DNA of 64,000 nt from Guptibacillus spartinae (GTDB lineage Bacteria; Bacillota; Bacilli; Bacillales; Guptibacillaceae). Shown piece after piece: positions 7,704 to 15,620 of this stretch. The stretch is from contig NZ_JAQQWU010000006.1 in assembly GCF_028610625.1 (NCBI RefSeq), positions 1-64,000 of the forward strand, read 5' to 3'. Numbering within the stretch: position 1 is the stretch's first letter; each line of letters starts with the position of its first letter. The notes beneath the pieces are model-generated. The model made no database searches. It was given only the letters and a program-made list of their open reading frames with translations, and was not told where the DNA came from. The position numbers were made by a program, and so were the translations under genes.

Positions 7704-8088
7704 ATCATAAAAGGCTCATTTGCAGTAAATATGGAAAATGGAAATGTAGAAATAGTCGCCTATTCTAGAAAGAAAAGTTGATTGGCCTTATAGTCCTTCA
7801 ATATACATTGAAAAAGGAAGATATGTGCTGTTACATATTCAGCATGTGTGTGATGGTCAACATTGAAAGGTTTGTAAGATTTGATTCCTAAAACTTGACA
7901 CTACGATATACAGTAGTGAACGCTGCTATACTGGTTCATCGTACTTAGCCAAAAACGATGTGCATTGGCTAGCAATGGTATCCCCATTGACATATTGCCA
8001 CAGGGTTATTACTTCCAGCCATAAAGTTCCCTTTTAATTAAGTGGCTGAAAGTATTGAAGTGACAGGGCAGTTTTACAATAGGAGATC
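7704..8088. other. intergenic stretch with decayed coding remnants
   Basis: No intact ORF with a ribosome site. One frame near 7,715-7,770 reads like a lipoprotein C-terminus (KGSFAVNMENGNVEIVAY) and then stops. No GGAGC element is visible. Confidence 0.4.
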
Positions 8089-8118
8089 TTGTTGTTTGTA
8101 TTATAATTTCATTATAAA
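8089..8118 (+). promoter_or_regulatory. sigma-A-type promoter of the beta-lactamase-fold gene
   Basis: TTGTTG, an 18-base spacer and TATAAA, located 19 bases before the gene's start, with a second TATAAT at 8102 inside the spacer. Confidence 0.5.
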
Positions 8119-8136
8119 GTAACCAGGAGGAGAATA

Positions 8137-9180
8137 ATGAAATTAGAAAACATCAATATGAATATTGAAGAACGGATGAAACATTATCATGTAAACGGTT
8201 TAAGTATTACATTGTTCAAAGAAGGTCAAATCATCGGTACAGAAAACCATGGTTTCCTTGAAGTTAATAGTAATAGAGAGGTAGATAATGATTCCATTTT
8301 TAGTGCTTGTTCCATTAGTAAATTCTTAACTGGAATGATAGCAATAAAGCTATTGGAAGAGGGTCAACTAAATTTAGATGAAAATGTCAATGAAAGACTT
8401 GTTACTTGGAAAGTTCTTGAAAATGAATATACAAAAAATAAAAAGATTACTCTAAGAAACTTGCTAAGTCATCAGTCTGGAATCAAGGATCCTGAAGGTA
8501 GTTTTGAAGAACTAAATTCAGATATTGGTTTTCCTTCGATGGTTGAATTGTTAGAGGGAAAATCCCATTATTGTAGAGTTCCTATCAAAGTTCAATTCGA
8601 ACCAGAGAGTGAATTCCATTATTCAGATGCAGGCTATTGTATTATTCAGCAACTAATAGAAGATGTAACGGGAAAGCAGTTTAAACAAGTGGTACATGAG
8701 TTCATTTTTGAACCACTGGGAATGAAAAATAGCCAATTAGATACATCGATGTCCGAAGTGGATAGAGGTAACATTTCTTGCGGTCATAACAAAAACGGAG
8801 AATTAGTAGATGGAAAACATCTTATATATCCTTATCCAGCAGCTTCTGGACTATGGACAACTTCTTTGGATTTAGCTGAGTTAGTTCTTGAGTTGATAAA
8901 TACAGTAAAAGGAGAAAGTAAGCTTGGTATTTCGGAAAGTTTAGCAAAAGAAATGATAACCCCGCAAAGAGGTAAAAGCTGGACTGGATTAGGTGTTTTT
9001 CTTGAAGGCTCCGAAAAAGAACTAGAAATAACATCACTCGGTTGGGGAGTAGGTTTTCAATGTATGCTGGTGGCAAATCCACATTTAGAAAAAGGTGCCG
9101 TTATTATGACGAATGCAGAGTTAGGCTTTCATCAATTGGAAGGGATTATTGGAGAGATATATAAATCTCTTCAACTTTAA
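8137..9180 (+). CDS. beta-lactamase-fold serine hydrolase (class C/PBP4*-like), cytosolic
   Basis: 347 residues of the beta-lactamase-related (PF00144-type) family. The nucleophile motif SISK is at residues 59-62 and the second motif appears as YSD at 162-164 (normally YxN). The third KTG/HxG motif is not obvious: the expected region reads LGWGVGFQ. There is no signal peptide, so it acts inside the cell and probably hydrolyses an ester or peptide rather than protecting the wall. CCAGGAGGAG precedes the ATG, and a promoter is visible upstream. It is a stand-alone gene in an element-free part of the region. Confidence 0.8.
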   Translation: MKLENINMNIEERMKHYHVNGLSITLFKEGQIIGTENHGFLEVNSNREVDNDSIFSACSISKFLTGMIAIKLLEEGQLNLDENVNERLVTWKVLENEYTKNKKITLRNLLSHQSGIKDPEGSFEELNSDIGFPSMVELLEGKSHYCRVPIKVQFEPESEFHYSDAGYCIIQQLIEDVTGKQFKQVVHEFIFEPLGMKNSQLDTSMSEVDRGNISCGHNKNGELVDGKHLIYPYPAASGLWTTSLDLAELVLELINTVKGESKLGISESLAKEMITPQRGKSWTGLGVFLEGSEKELEITSLGWGVGFQCMLVANPHLEKGAVIMTNAELGFHQLEGIIGEIYKSLQL

Positions 9181-9518
9181 TTAATCTGGATTTTGTTAAG
9201 TCATTAATTACGCTAGTTTAGGATGAACAACCTCACTGTGAAATACAAAAGGAAATTAACAACTTACATACATTCATATGGCTTGACTTAGCTTGCTAGG
9301 TCTAGAAGTTCGCGATAGGCAGGGTTGTTTTCTCCCTGTCTTTTTTGTTTAGTGTATATTCTATCGTCAATTTTTAGAAGGTCGATGTCATCACAAACTG
9401 AAATGATTGTCTATCGTTAAAGAGGTAACTTATATGAAAAGGGAGGAAAAAGAGTAGTTTAGAATGAAATTTAGTGATGAAAAATACTTTGAATTCGAGA
9501 TTTTTTAATTGCCTTTAT
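9181..9518. other. intergenic region with terminator
   Basis: Apart from the terminator at 9317-9348 I see no gene. Around 9,430-9,500 there is a GGGAGG and a short ATG frame (ATGAAATTTAGTGATG) that stops quickly, probably a remnant. Confidence 0.4.
9317..9348 (+). terminator. intrinsic terminator
   Basis: GGCAGGG and CCCTGTC form the stem, followed by TTTTTTG. Confidence 0.75.
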
Positions 9519-9540
9519 ATCACTTTACGTGTAAAGTGAT
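9519..9540. promoter_or_regulatory. MarR operator palindrome
   Basis: ATCACTTTAC and GTAAAGTGAT are perfect 10-bp arms around GT, ending 13 bases before the MarR start. A partial half-site ATCACTT recurs at about 10,038 before the first VOC gene. Confidence 0.7.
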
Positions 9541-9553
9541 GATAGGAAGGGAC

Positions 9554-10000
9554 ATGATTTTCTTGAGAAAAAATACACTTGGTTCACTGATTTGGTTGCG
9601 TATTGCTCGTTTTACACATCAAAGTAATTTACTTTCGAATGAGTTCCTAAAACAGTATGGTATAACGGTTGCACAGTTTGATGTATTAAATCAGGTTTCG
9701 TTCTATCAGCCAATCACGCAAAGTCAGCTGGCTGTAAAAGTAACCGTTTCAGAAGGTGGAATTTCACGTATGCTCACTCGACTTGAGCAAGAAGGCTATA
9801 TACAGCGAAAGCAGGACTGGAAAACGAAATGGATTGCCCTTACTTCAAAGGGAGAAGATAAAATACATGAAGTTTTTGAACACCAACTTACTTTCCAAAC
9901 GTCCATTGTCAATGAGTGTTTGACAGAGGAAGAGCAGAAGAAACTATATAAGCTCATGACGAAGTTACAAAAGCATACTGAAAATAGAATGGATAGTTAA
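9554..10000 (+). CDS. MarR family regulator (MhqR-like context)
   Basis: 148-residue winged-helix MarR protein; the DNA-binding part includes [16 protein letters not shown] and [13 protein letters not shown]. The start is ATG 9554 with AGGAAGGG upstream. The longer frame from 9509 would run through the operator palindrome and is rejected. It precedes two ring-cleaving-dioxygenase-like VOC genes on the same strand, the arrangement of the B. subtilis MhqR regulon that responds to quinones and hydroquinones. Assignment as MhqR itself is not possible from sequence alone. Confidence 0.85.
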   Translation: MIFLRKNTLGSLIWLRIARFTHQSNLLSNEFLKQYGITVAQFDVLNQVSFYQPITQSQLAVKVTVSEGGISRMLTRLEQEGYIQRKQDWKTKWIALTSKGEDKIHEVFEHQLTFQTSIVNECLTEEEQKKLYKLMTKLQKHTENRMDS

Positions 10001-10076
10001 GAGTCGTATTACTAATCCCTGTAACGGTTTTTTTTAACCATCACTTGAGTAGTAAACCGAAAAGGAGGAATGTTTC

Positions 10077-11024
10077 ATGCATACCATACTAGGGCATCAT
10101 CACATCTCGATGATTACAAAAAATGCAAGTCAAAATAATCACTTTTATCGGCATGTACTTGGTTTGCGGCGTGTCAAAATGACAGTAAACCAAGATGATC
10201 CATCAATGTACCACTTATTTTATGGAGATAAAACAGGTAGCCCGGGTACAGAATTATCATTTTTTGAAATCCCATTAGTAGGCAATACTTATCGCGGTAC
10301 AAATGCGATAACGAGAATCGGATTACTAGTCCCTACAGAGGAAAGTCTTTTATTCTGGAAAGCACGTTTTGAGGAACATAATGTACGACATGGAGAGATC
10401 ACGACTTATGCAACTCATAAAGCTTTGAAATTTGAAGATATGGAAGGTTTACAGCTGGTATTGCTAGTTTCTAATGGAGTAAAAGCAGGGCATTGGGAAG
10501 CATGGGATAAATCCGAGATTCCAGTGGAACACCAAATTCAAGGAATGGGTTCTGTGGAAATGAAGGTACGAAGATTTGATGAACTTAGGGATACACTGAT
10601 AGAAATGTTCGGCTATGCAGAGATAAGTCGAACGGATCATGAAGCTATTTTTCAATCTATCAAAGGAGAGGTTTTTGGTGAAATCATTGTAAGGCAAGTA
10701 GACGGTCCAACAGAAAGGCCAGGTCGTGGAAGTATTCATCATTTGGCTATTCGTGTAAAAAACGAAGAGGAGCTTAGCTTTTGGGAAAGGCAAGTACGAG
10801 CGCGTGGCTTCCAATCTTCTGGCATAGTGGATCGCTTTTACTTTAAGAGCTTATATTTCCGTGAATCAAACGGAATTTTATTTGAAATTGCAACAGATGG
10901 TCCGGGTTTTACAGTTGACGGAGAGATCGAACATTTAGGAGACAATCTTGATTTACCACCATTCTTAGAAAAACGTCGTAAAGAAATTGAAGAAAAGCTG
11001 AACCCCATTGTGGAGCATGAATAA
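10077..11024 (+). CDS. VOC family ring-cleaving dioxygenase-like protein (MhqA/MhqO type) 1
   Basis: 315 residues with two vicinal-oxygen-chelate domains. Metal ligands expected for this family appear as GHHHIS near residue 8, SIHHLAIRV near 222 and ILFEIATDGPGF near 264. The closing segment LDLPPFLEKRRKEIE is typical of MhqA/MhqO and PcpA-like hydroquinone dioxygenases, which open substituted hydroquinone rings with Fe(II). AAAGGAGG precedes the ATG. It forms an operon with the next paralogue and is probably controlled by the adjacent MarR. Confidence 0.82.
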   Translation: MHTILGHHHISMITKNASQNNHFYRHVLGLRRVKMTVNQDDPSMYHLFYGDKTGSPGTELSFFEIPLVGNTYRGTNAITRIGLLVPTEESLLFWKARFEEHNVRHGEITTYATHKALKFEDMEGLQLVLLVSNGVKAGHWEAWDKSEIPVEHQIQGMGSVEMKVRRFDELRDTLIEMFGYAEISRTDHEAIFQSIKGEVFGEIIVRQVDGPTERPGRGSIHHLAIRVKNEEELSFWERQVRARGFQSSGIVDRFYFKSLYFRESNGILFEIATDGPGFTVDGEIEHLGDNLDLPPFLEKRRKEIEEKLNPIVEHE

Positions 11025-11069
11025 ACCAACAGCATTACTAAAAAATTGAATGTCTTGGAGGAAAATAAT

Positions 11070-12047
11070 ATGAATCATCTTAAAGGTATGCACCATGTAA
11101 CAGCTATCACAAGTAGCGCAGAAAAAAACTATGAATTTTTCACTTATGTATTAGGGATGCGTTTAGTTAAAAAAACAGTTAATCAAGACGATATTCAAAC
11201 TTATCATTTATTTTTTGCCGATGATAAAGGTAGTGCAGGCACTGACATGACGTTCTTTGACTTCCCAGGTATCCCGAAAGGTACACACGGCACAAATGAA
11301 ATATATAAAACGTCTTTCCGTGTCCCAACTGATGCAGCATTAGAATATTGGGTGAAACGTTTTGATAAATATGATGTAAAGCATGAAGGTATTACAAAAC
11401 TATTCGACAAAAAGGTATTATCCTTCGTCGACTTTGACGACCAGCAATACATGCTTATTTCAGATGAGTACAATGAAGGAGTAGCTTCAGGAGTACCCTG
11501 GCAAAAAGGGCCAGTGCCACTTGAATTCGCGATTACAGGTCTTGGTCCCATACATGTTCGAATTGCGCAGTTCGATTATTTTAAAGAAGTATTAGAAAAA
11601 GTGATGCTGTTCCGTGAAATTGCAAAAGACAAGACCATTCACTTATTTGAAGTAGGTGAAGGTGGTAACGGTGCACAAGTGATCGTGGAGCATTGTACTG
11701 ATTTGCCACAGGGACAACAGGGATATGGTACGGTCCACCATGCAGCGTTCCGAGTAGAAGATACAGCTGTATTACATGAATGGATTGAACGCATGAACAG
11801 TTTTGGTCTTCCTACATCAGGTTATGTAGATCGGTTCTTTTTTGAATCCTTATATTCTCGTGTTGCAAATGGTATATTATTCGAACTTGCAACAGATGGT
11901 CCAGGTTTCATGGGAGACGAATCTTATGAAACACTTGGAGAAAAATTATCCTTGCCTCCATTTTTAGAGCCTAAACGTGCAGAGATAGAAAAATCGGTTC
12001 GCCAAATTGATACCGTGCGAAGCACGAAGACATTCATTAAGGAATAA
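11070..12047 (+). CDS. VOC family ring-cleaving dioxygenase-like protein (MhqA/MhqO type) 2
   Basis: Paralogue of the previous gene (same length class, shared MRLVKKTVNQDD and ILFELATDGPGF). I start it at ATG 11070 (MNHLKGMHHVTAI) because TTGGAGG is eight bases upstream; the longer frame begins at an unsupported TTG. Ligand candidates are MHHV near residue 8, VHHAAFRV and the FELATDGPGF glutamate. The pair probably detoxifies quinone- or hydroquinone-like compounds. A boundary element follows about 115 bases later, so the operon may have served as one cassette-like unit. Confidence 0.82.
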   Translation: MNHLKGMHHVTAITSSAEKNYEFFTYVLGMRLVKKTVNQDDIQTYHLFFADDKGSAGTDMTFFDFPGIPKGTHGTNEIYKTSFRVPTDAALEYWVKRFDKYDVKHEGITKLFDKKVLSFVDFDDQQYMLISDEYNEGVASGVPWQKGPVPLEFAITGLGPIHVRIAQFDYFKEVLEKVMLFREIAKDKTIHLFEVGEGGNGAQVIVEHCTDLPQGQQGYGTVHHAAFRVEDTAVLHEWIERMNSFGLPTSGYVDRFFFESLYSRVANGILFELATDGPGFMGDESYETLGEKLSLPPFLEPKRAEIEKSVRQIDTVRSTKTFIKE

Positions 12048-12152
12048 AGAATATGGTGAAATTTATCTAAAATGATTACGAATTTAGAAAATATGCCAGC
12101 AAAAAACAATACATTATTCTTGCAGCTCAGGTATTTGGATGATATTTGATAT

Positions 12153-12236
12153 TTCATAGTCTCGGAGCTTTAAATGAGTAACGGAAAGAGCCATATTCTC
12201 TATTATATGAACAGAGAATTCGGCTCTTTTTATATT
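12153..12236 (+). repeat. boundary element 7 with strong terminator
   Basis: Left flank TTCATAGTCT, core CGGAGC 12163-12168. The right part contains an intrinsic terminator at 12185-12231: AAAGAGCC pairs with GGCTCTTT and ATTCTCT with AGAGAAT. Confidence 0.7.
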
Positions 12237-12256
12237 GTTGATTTCGCATTCACACC

Positions 12257-12868
12257 TTATCGAAAGGGAGCTTCCTTTTTTGTATCACGATTAAAAGATT
12301 GCGTATCGATCTTAAAGGTGAATGCATTTATATCATGTGCTTTAGGTAATGTTCTTAAATCTGGATGCACAAGCCAGACCATTGAAATGAAAAATACACC
12401 GATTCCAGTAAGAGCAAAAATCGTTGAACTGCTCACTGTTGTAGCTAAATATCCACCTTACAAGGAACCGATTGGCATAGCTACCACGCTTATGCTGTAC
12501 ATGACAGTGTTGACTCTACCTAAAATTTGGTTTGGTATGACCGCCTGATCAATCCCCGCAAATAATACATTGACCGCACCGATAGGTATCCAAGCAAGTC
12601 CAAATAGAACGGTAGAAATGATTGGACTCCCTATGAGAGCAGATAATGTCCATGATCCAGCACCTTATGCGAAACAGACAATGGAGATAACGCCGACACG
12701 AAACTTTCCTAATACCGATCCCAAGAGAGCACCGATTAACGTACCAGCCAAAACAGCAGTTAATAAAAAAACTCTACATTTCTACACCACCAATATTGTT
12801 AGCAAAAGAGGGTAATATTGCCATCGTTATGCCAATTGCAAAGTTCGCCACAACCGAACCAAGAATCT
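12257..12868 (-). pseudogene. MFS transporter remnant
   Basis: Minus-strand remnant of a major facilitator transporter's C-terminal half. Segments IGALLGSVLGKFRVGVISIV, IGSPIISTVLFGLAWIPIGA, QAVIPNQILGRVNTVMYSIS and a conserved tail can be read, but there are in-frame stops (after CFA and after MPIGSL) and a frameshift near 12,780. The N-terminal half is absent and the coding similarity ends at the boundary element at 12,861. Forward ORFs in this stretch are shadows. Confidence 0.75.
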
Positions 12869-12905
12869 CTGAGCGATTCTCTTATTAGAGAATCATCTCT
12901 TTTTA
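12861..12905 (+). repeat. boundary element 8, class B
   Basis: AATCTCTGAGC followed by GATTCTCTTATTA, with a perfect GATTCTC/GAGAATC hairpin (12875-12894). It caps the truncated end of the reversed MFS remnant. Confidence 0.6.
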
Positions 12906-12963
12906 AATGTATAAAAGTAGGGTTAAATTAGAATAAGGAATGCAACCATTAAATAAAGGGAGG

Positions 12964-13377
12964 ATGAACAAACATATTAAAAAAATTAGTATTATACTAA
13001 GTGCTGTCATTCTAATCGTCATATTGGCAAATATACCAAATATATTGGCTCATGCTAAATTATATTCATTCGAAAATAACAAGAAAGTTGAAACTGAGAC
13101 AAAAGTTGTAACATTTAATGAAATATTCGATATTTTGACTCAACAAAGAGAATTGGAAGGGGAGTTAAAAAACTCAACAAAATATTCTTTGATCGGCGAT
13201 GAGGTAAGAAAAGGTATTGATGAGGCCTCGGGTTACGAAAGGTATTTAGCGGAGAACAAGCAAATCAAGTCTATAAAAATTAGAATTCCTATAACTACAT
13301 ACAAAGACAATGAGAAAACAATTGAATTTATATCAGGTAAAGGTAAAATGTTAGAAATATTCAAGAACCGTAAATGA
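12964..13377 (+). CDS. membrane-anchored hypothetical protein
   Basis: About 137 residues: one N-terminal transmembrane segment (ISIILSAVILIVILANI) followed by an extracellular charged domain without recognised motifs. The start is uncertain: ATG 12964 directly follows GGGAGG with too short a spacing, and ATG 12940 has only AAGGA one base away. A class B-like boundary element follows about 80 bases after the stop. Function unknown. Confidence 0.55.
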   Translation: MNKHIKKISIILSAVILIVILANIPNILAHAKLYSFENNKKVETETKVVTFNEIFDILTQQRELEGELKNSTKYSLIGDEVRKGIDEASGYERYLAENKQIKSIKIRIPITTYKDNEKTIEFISGKGKMLEIFKNRK

Positions 13378-13454
13378 AAAAATTTAGTTGAAAAGTATAA
13401 TCTTAACATCATTTTAAGATAAGACTTTTGACTTCGATAGTTTGCAATCTTGCT

Positions 13455-13490
13455 TCTCCAACAATCTCGGAGCTTTTGACTAACAAGAAT
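13455..13490 (+). repeat. boundary element 9
   Basis: Left flank CCAACAATCT, core CGGAGC 13468-13473, right flank TTTTGACTAACAAG (B-like). Confidence 0.6.
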
Positions 13491-13535
13491 AAAGTAAATA
13501 TAGCACCATTCTAATGAGATTTATGGGAGGATTAA

Positions 13536-14045
13536 ATGGACATTACAATTGAAAAATTAAGAGTTGAAGATGCAGAAGCAGTACTTTACTTTGAAAAAGA
13601 AAATAGGGCTTATTTCGAAGAGATGGTACCAAGTCGAGGTGATGATTACTATAACTATGATAACTTCATCACACGTCACCAACAATTATTAAACGAACAG
13701 AGTCAAGGATTATCTAATTTTTACTTGATAAGAAGAACGAATGGTGAAATCTTAGGGAGAATTAACTTTGTAGACATAGACATCTCCCAAAACTCAGGTC
13801 ACATAGGATATAGAGTGGGTGAAAAACATGTGGGGCATGGGATCGCCTACAGAGCTCTACAAACCTTAATGGTTAATTTGAATAGGGAAGGGTTCACAAG
13901 GATTTTTGCTAAAACAACAAATAATAACATTGCTTCGCAAAAAGTCCTGGAGAAGAATGGCTTTAAGAAATTAGAAGCAAGTGCCGACGAATTTGTAATG
14001 AACGGAGAAAAATTAAGATTTGTAAATTACATATGGGTTATTTAA
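13536..14045 (+). CDS. GNAT N-acetyltransferase, RimJ/RimL-like
   Basis: 169-residue complete GNAT protein of the RimJ/RimL type. The acetyl-CoA site reads YRVGEKHVGHGIAYRALQTL and the C-terminal motif NIASQKVLEKNGFKK. GGGAGG is seven bases before the ATG. The substrate could be a ribosomal protein N-terminus, an antibiotic or a small amine; nothing here decides it. It is a single-gene unit with a boundary element 45 bases after the stop. Confidence 0.85.
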   Translation: MDITIEKLRVEDAEAVLYFEKENRAYFEEMVPSRGDDYYNYDNFITRHQQLLNEQSQGLSNFYLIRRTNGEILGRINFVDIDISQNSGHIGYRVGEKHVGHGIAYRALQTLMVNLNREGFTRIFAKTTNNNIASQKVLEKNGFKKLEASADEFVMNGEKLRFVNYIWVI

Positions 14046-14056
14046 CGACAGTTGAG

Positions 14057-14130
14057 ATTCGTTAAACTATCTCAGTACTTAGTCTTCAAGTATCTCGGAG
14101 CTTATCTGTAATGAGAATAGCCTTTGGATA
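14057..14130 (+). repeat. boundary element 10 (45-bp left flank shared with 33,553)
   Basis: The left flank ATTCGTTAAACTATCTCAGT (start of a 45-base stretch, 14057-14101) matches 33553-33597 with three differences. The right flanks differ: here TTATCTGTAATGAG (class A). Similarity therefore stops at the GGAGC core at 14101. Confidence 0.75.
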
Positions 14131-14151
14131 ACTTCGGGAAAGGATGATTAA

Positions 14152-14316
14152 ATGTATTTAGCAATAACTTTAATATCTCTAATTCTTTTGATCCTTCTGG
14201 TGATTCTGTACCGCAAGCAGTTATTTTCTGATGAAAATAATGCTAAGCTTCTCATAGTGATTTTTGTATTTCTCCCTTTGGTGGTTATTGGAATAGTGGT
14301 AGCAGCATTTATATGA
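14152..14316 (+). CDS. small membrane protein, 54 aa
   Basis: Two hydrophobic segments (residues 2-19 and 33-53) separated by a short polar loop YRKQLFSDENNAK. AAAGGATG lies about seven bases before the ATG. It is packed between a boundary element and the next GNAT gene. No family recognised; one of several tiny two-pass membrane proteins of this region. Confidence 0.5.
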   Translation: MYLAITLISLILLILLVILYRKQLFSDENNAKLLIVIFVFLPLVVIGIVVAAFI

Positions 14317-14384
14317 CTACTATAACTTCAATATATCTTAAAATCATGTAGACAGTTACTGTTCTTACAAAAGGAGTGGATTGA

Positions 14385-14840
14385 ATGGATATTAGAATCG
14401 ATGATTTAAGCGGATCTGACGTGGCTGAATTAATGAGTGAGCACCTTCAGAGTATGAGACTACATTCTCCACCGGAAAGTAAACATGCTCTTGACCTTGA
14501 GGCATTGCGAAAACCTGAAATTACATTCTGGACTGCTAGGGAAGCAAATGATTTAGTTGGTTGTGTGGCACTTCTGGAACTTGACAGCCAGCACGGAGAG
14601 ATTAAGTCAATGAAAACTGCTTCCTCTCATCTAAGGAAAGGAGTAGCAAAACAACTTCTTCAATTCATGATCAAGGAAGCCAGAGAACGTGGTTACCGAC
14701 GTTTGAGCTTGGAAACGGGTTCAATGGATGTTTTTAAACCGGCTAGGAGTTTATATGTAAGCTTCGGGTTTCAATATTGTAAGCCGTTTTCAGACTACAA
14801 TGAGGACCCGAACAGTGTATTTATGACAAAGGAATTATAA
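14385..14840 (+). CDS. GNAT N-acetyltransferase (YsnE-like)
   Basis: 151-residue GNAT protein with the pattern of the YsnE/PhnO-type subgroup: LVGCVALLEL, KSMKTASSHLRKGVAKQLLQ for acetyl-CoA binding, RLSLETGSMDVFKPARSLY, FGFQYCKPFSDY. AAAGGAG precedes the ATG by nine bases. Substrate unknown. No clear GGAGC core follows it, but the conserved tail of the extended repeat (TTTGAAATAATTGGTATT) is present at 14876-14893. Confidence 0.85.
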   Translation: MDIRIDDLSGSDVAELMSEHLQSMRLHSPPESKHALDLEALRKPEITFWTAREANDLVGCVALLELDSQHGEIKSMKTASSHLRKGVAKQLLQFMIKEARERGYRRLSLETGSMDVFKPARSLYVSFGFQYCKPFSDYNEDPNSVFMTKEL

Positions 14841-14867
14841 GGTCTTTTTACTTTGAAGTCACTGGAA

Positions 14868-14895
14868 CAACATTATTTGAAATAATTGGTATTGG
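14868..14895 (+). repeat. isolated tail of the ~95-bp extended repeat
   Basis: TTTGAAATAATTGGTATT at 14876-14893 without the GGAGC hairpin; only CACTGGAACAAC stands where the core would be. Confidence 0.55.
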
Positions 14896-15016
14896 AAATC
14901 AATAAAAGTTTTAACAACATAATTCTTAGACAGTCAATAAACATGCAACTCGATTTCACATATAAGTAAGAAGGTCTTTAGAATGAAGTTACGGGTGAAG
15001 AAACTTGAAAGAATTA

Positions 15017-15060
15017 TTGACTTTTTTTTATTAAAGAAATATAGGTAGTTTGACGAACTA
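15017..15060 (+). promoter_or_regulatory. promoter and operator of the MarR/glycosyltransferase locus
   Basis: TTGACT, a 17-base spacer and TATAGG (15040-15045), followed directly by the dyad TAGTT-TGACG-AACTA (15046-15060) around the expected transcription start. This fits autorepression by the MarR protein. Confidence 0.65.
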
Positions 15061-15089
15061 AATAAAAAGAGAGTTGAGGTGGTCGTATC

Positions 15090-15533
15090 GTGGAAGAAAA
15101 AGTTCTAAGAGAATTTATCCTTACCCTAGATACTTCCTTTAAGAAGTTAGTAAAAGAGACGATAGAAACTTCAGGTGTCACTAATTTAAGTGTAAACCAG
15201 ATTCAGTATATCGAAGCGATAGGTAGACTTGGGAGACCAACTGTAACCGAGATTGCGGAAGAGCTAAATATAACGAAGGCTTCTGCGACCGCAGGAATTA
15301 ATAAATTAGTATCTTTGGGATATGCTTTCAAAAACCAATCAACCGAAGATAAAAGGATCTATCATGTGGCGCTAACTGAAGCGAGTCAGACTTTCATGCG
15401 GCTTCATCAACAGGCTTTGGGGGAGTATGTTGCCTTCATGAATCAGCTGCTTACGCCAAATGAGACTAAGCAGTTCGAACAGACATTGAAGAAACTTATT
15501 AATGGGTTCTATGAGAAACAACATTCACAATAA
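15090..15533 (+). CDS. MarR family transcriptional regulator
   Basis: 147 residues, GTG start with GAGGTGG upstream. The winged helix includes PTVTEIAEELNITKASATAG and LVSLGYAFKNQSTEDKRIYH. It precedes a glycosyltransferase gene, with an attenuator-like hairpin and a dyad between them. The same TAGTT/AACTA half-sites occur upstream of this gene, of the glycosyltransferase and of the AraC gene, so it probably controls the whole block. Confidence 0.85.
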   Translation: MEEKVLREFILTLDTSFKKLVKETIETSGVTNLSVNQIQYIEAIGRLGRPTVTEIAEELNITKASATAGINKLVSLGYAFKNQSTEDKRIYHVALTEASQTFMRLHQQALGEYVAFMNQLLTPNETKQFEQTLKKLINGFYEKQHSQ

Positions 15534-15545
15534 AGCCTTCCAAAC

Positions 15546-15602
15546 AAAGGGTGAGACACTGCCCTTTTTTAAAAGAAAGTAAGTTAGCCTAACTAATTTA
15601 AC
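15546..15602 (+). promoter_or_regulatory. attenuator-like hairpin and MarR half-site dyad
   Basis: AAAGGG/CCCTTT hairpin with T-run at 15546-15570, then TAAGTTAG-C-CTAACTAA at about 15,582-15,598, before the glycosyltransferase start. Confidence 0.5.
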
Positions 15603-15620
15603 GGGAGATGAAATGTTGAA

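Noticed and set aside
8822-9082. 86-codon minus-strand ORF
   Set aside because: Shadow of the beta-lactamase-fold gene; no start signals.
9509-9553. N-terminal extension of the MarR protein
   Set aside because: The extension would translate through the perfect operator palindrome and has no ribosome site; ATG 9554 has one.
12174-12815. Two forward ORFs between 12,174 and 12,815
   Set aside because: They run antisense to a decayed MFS transporter whose conserved segments are readable on the minus strand; no ribosome sites.
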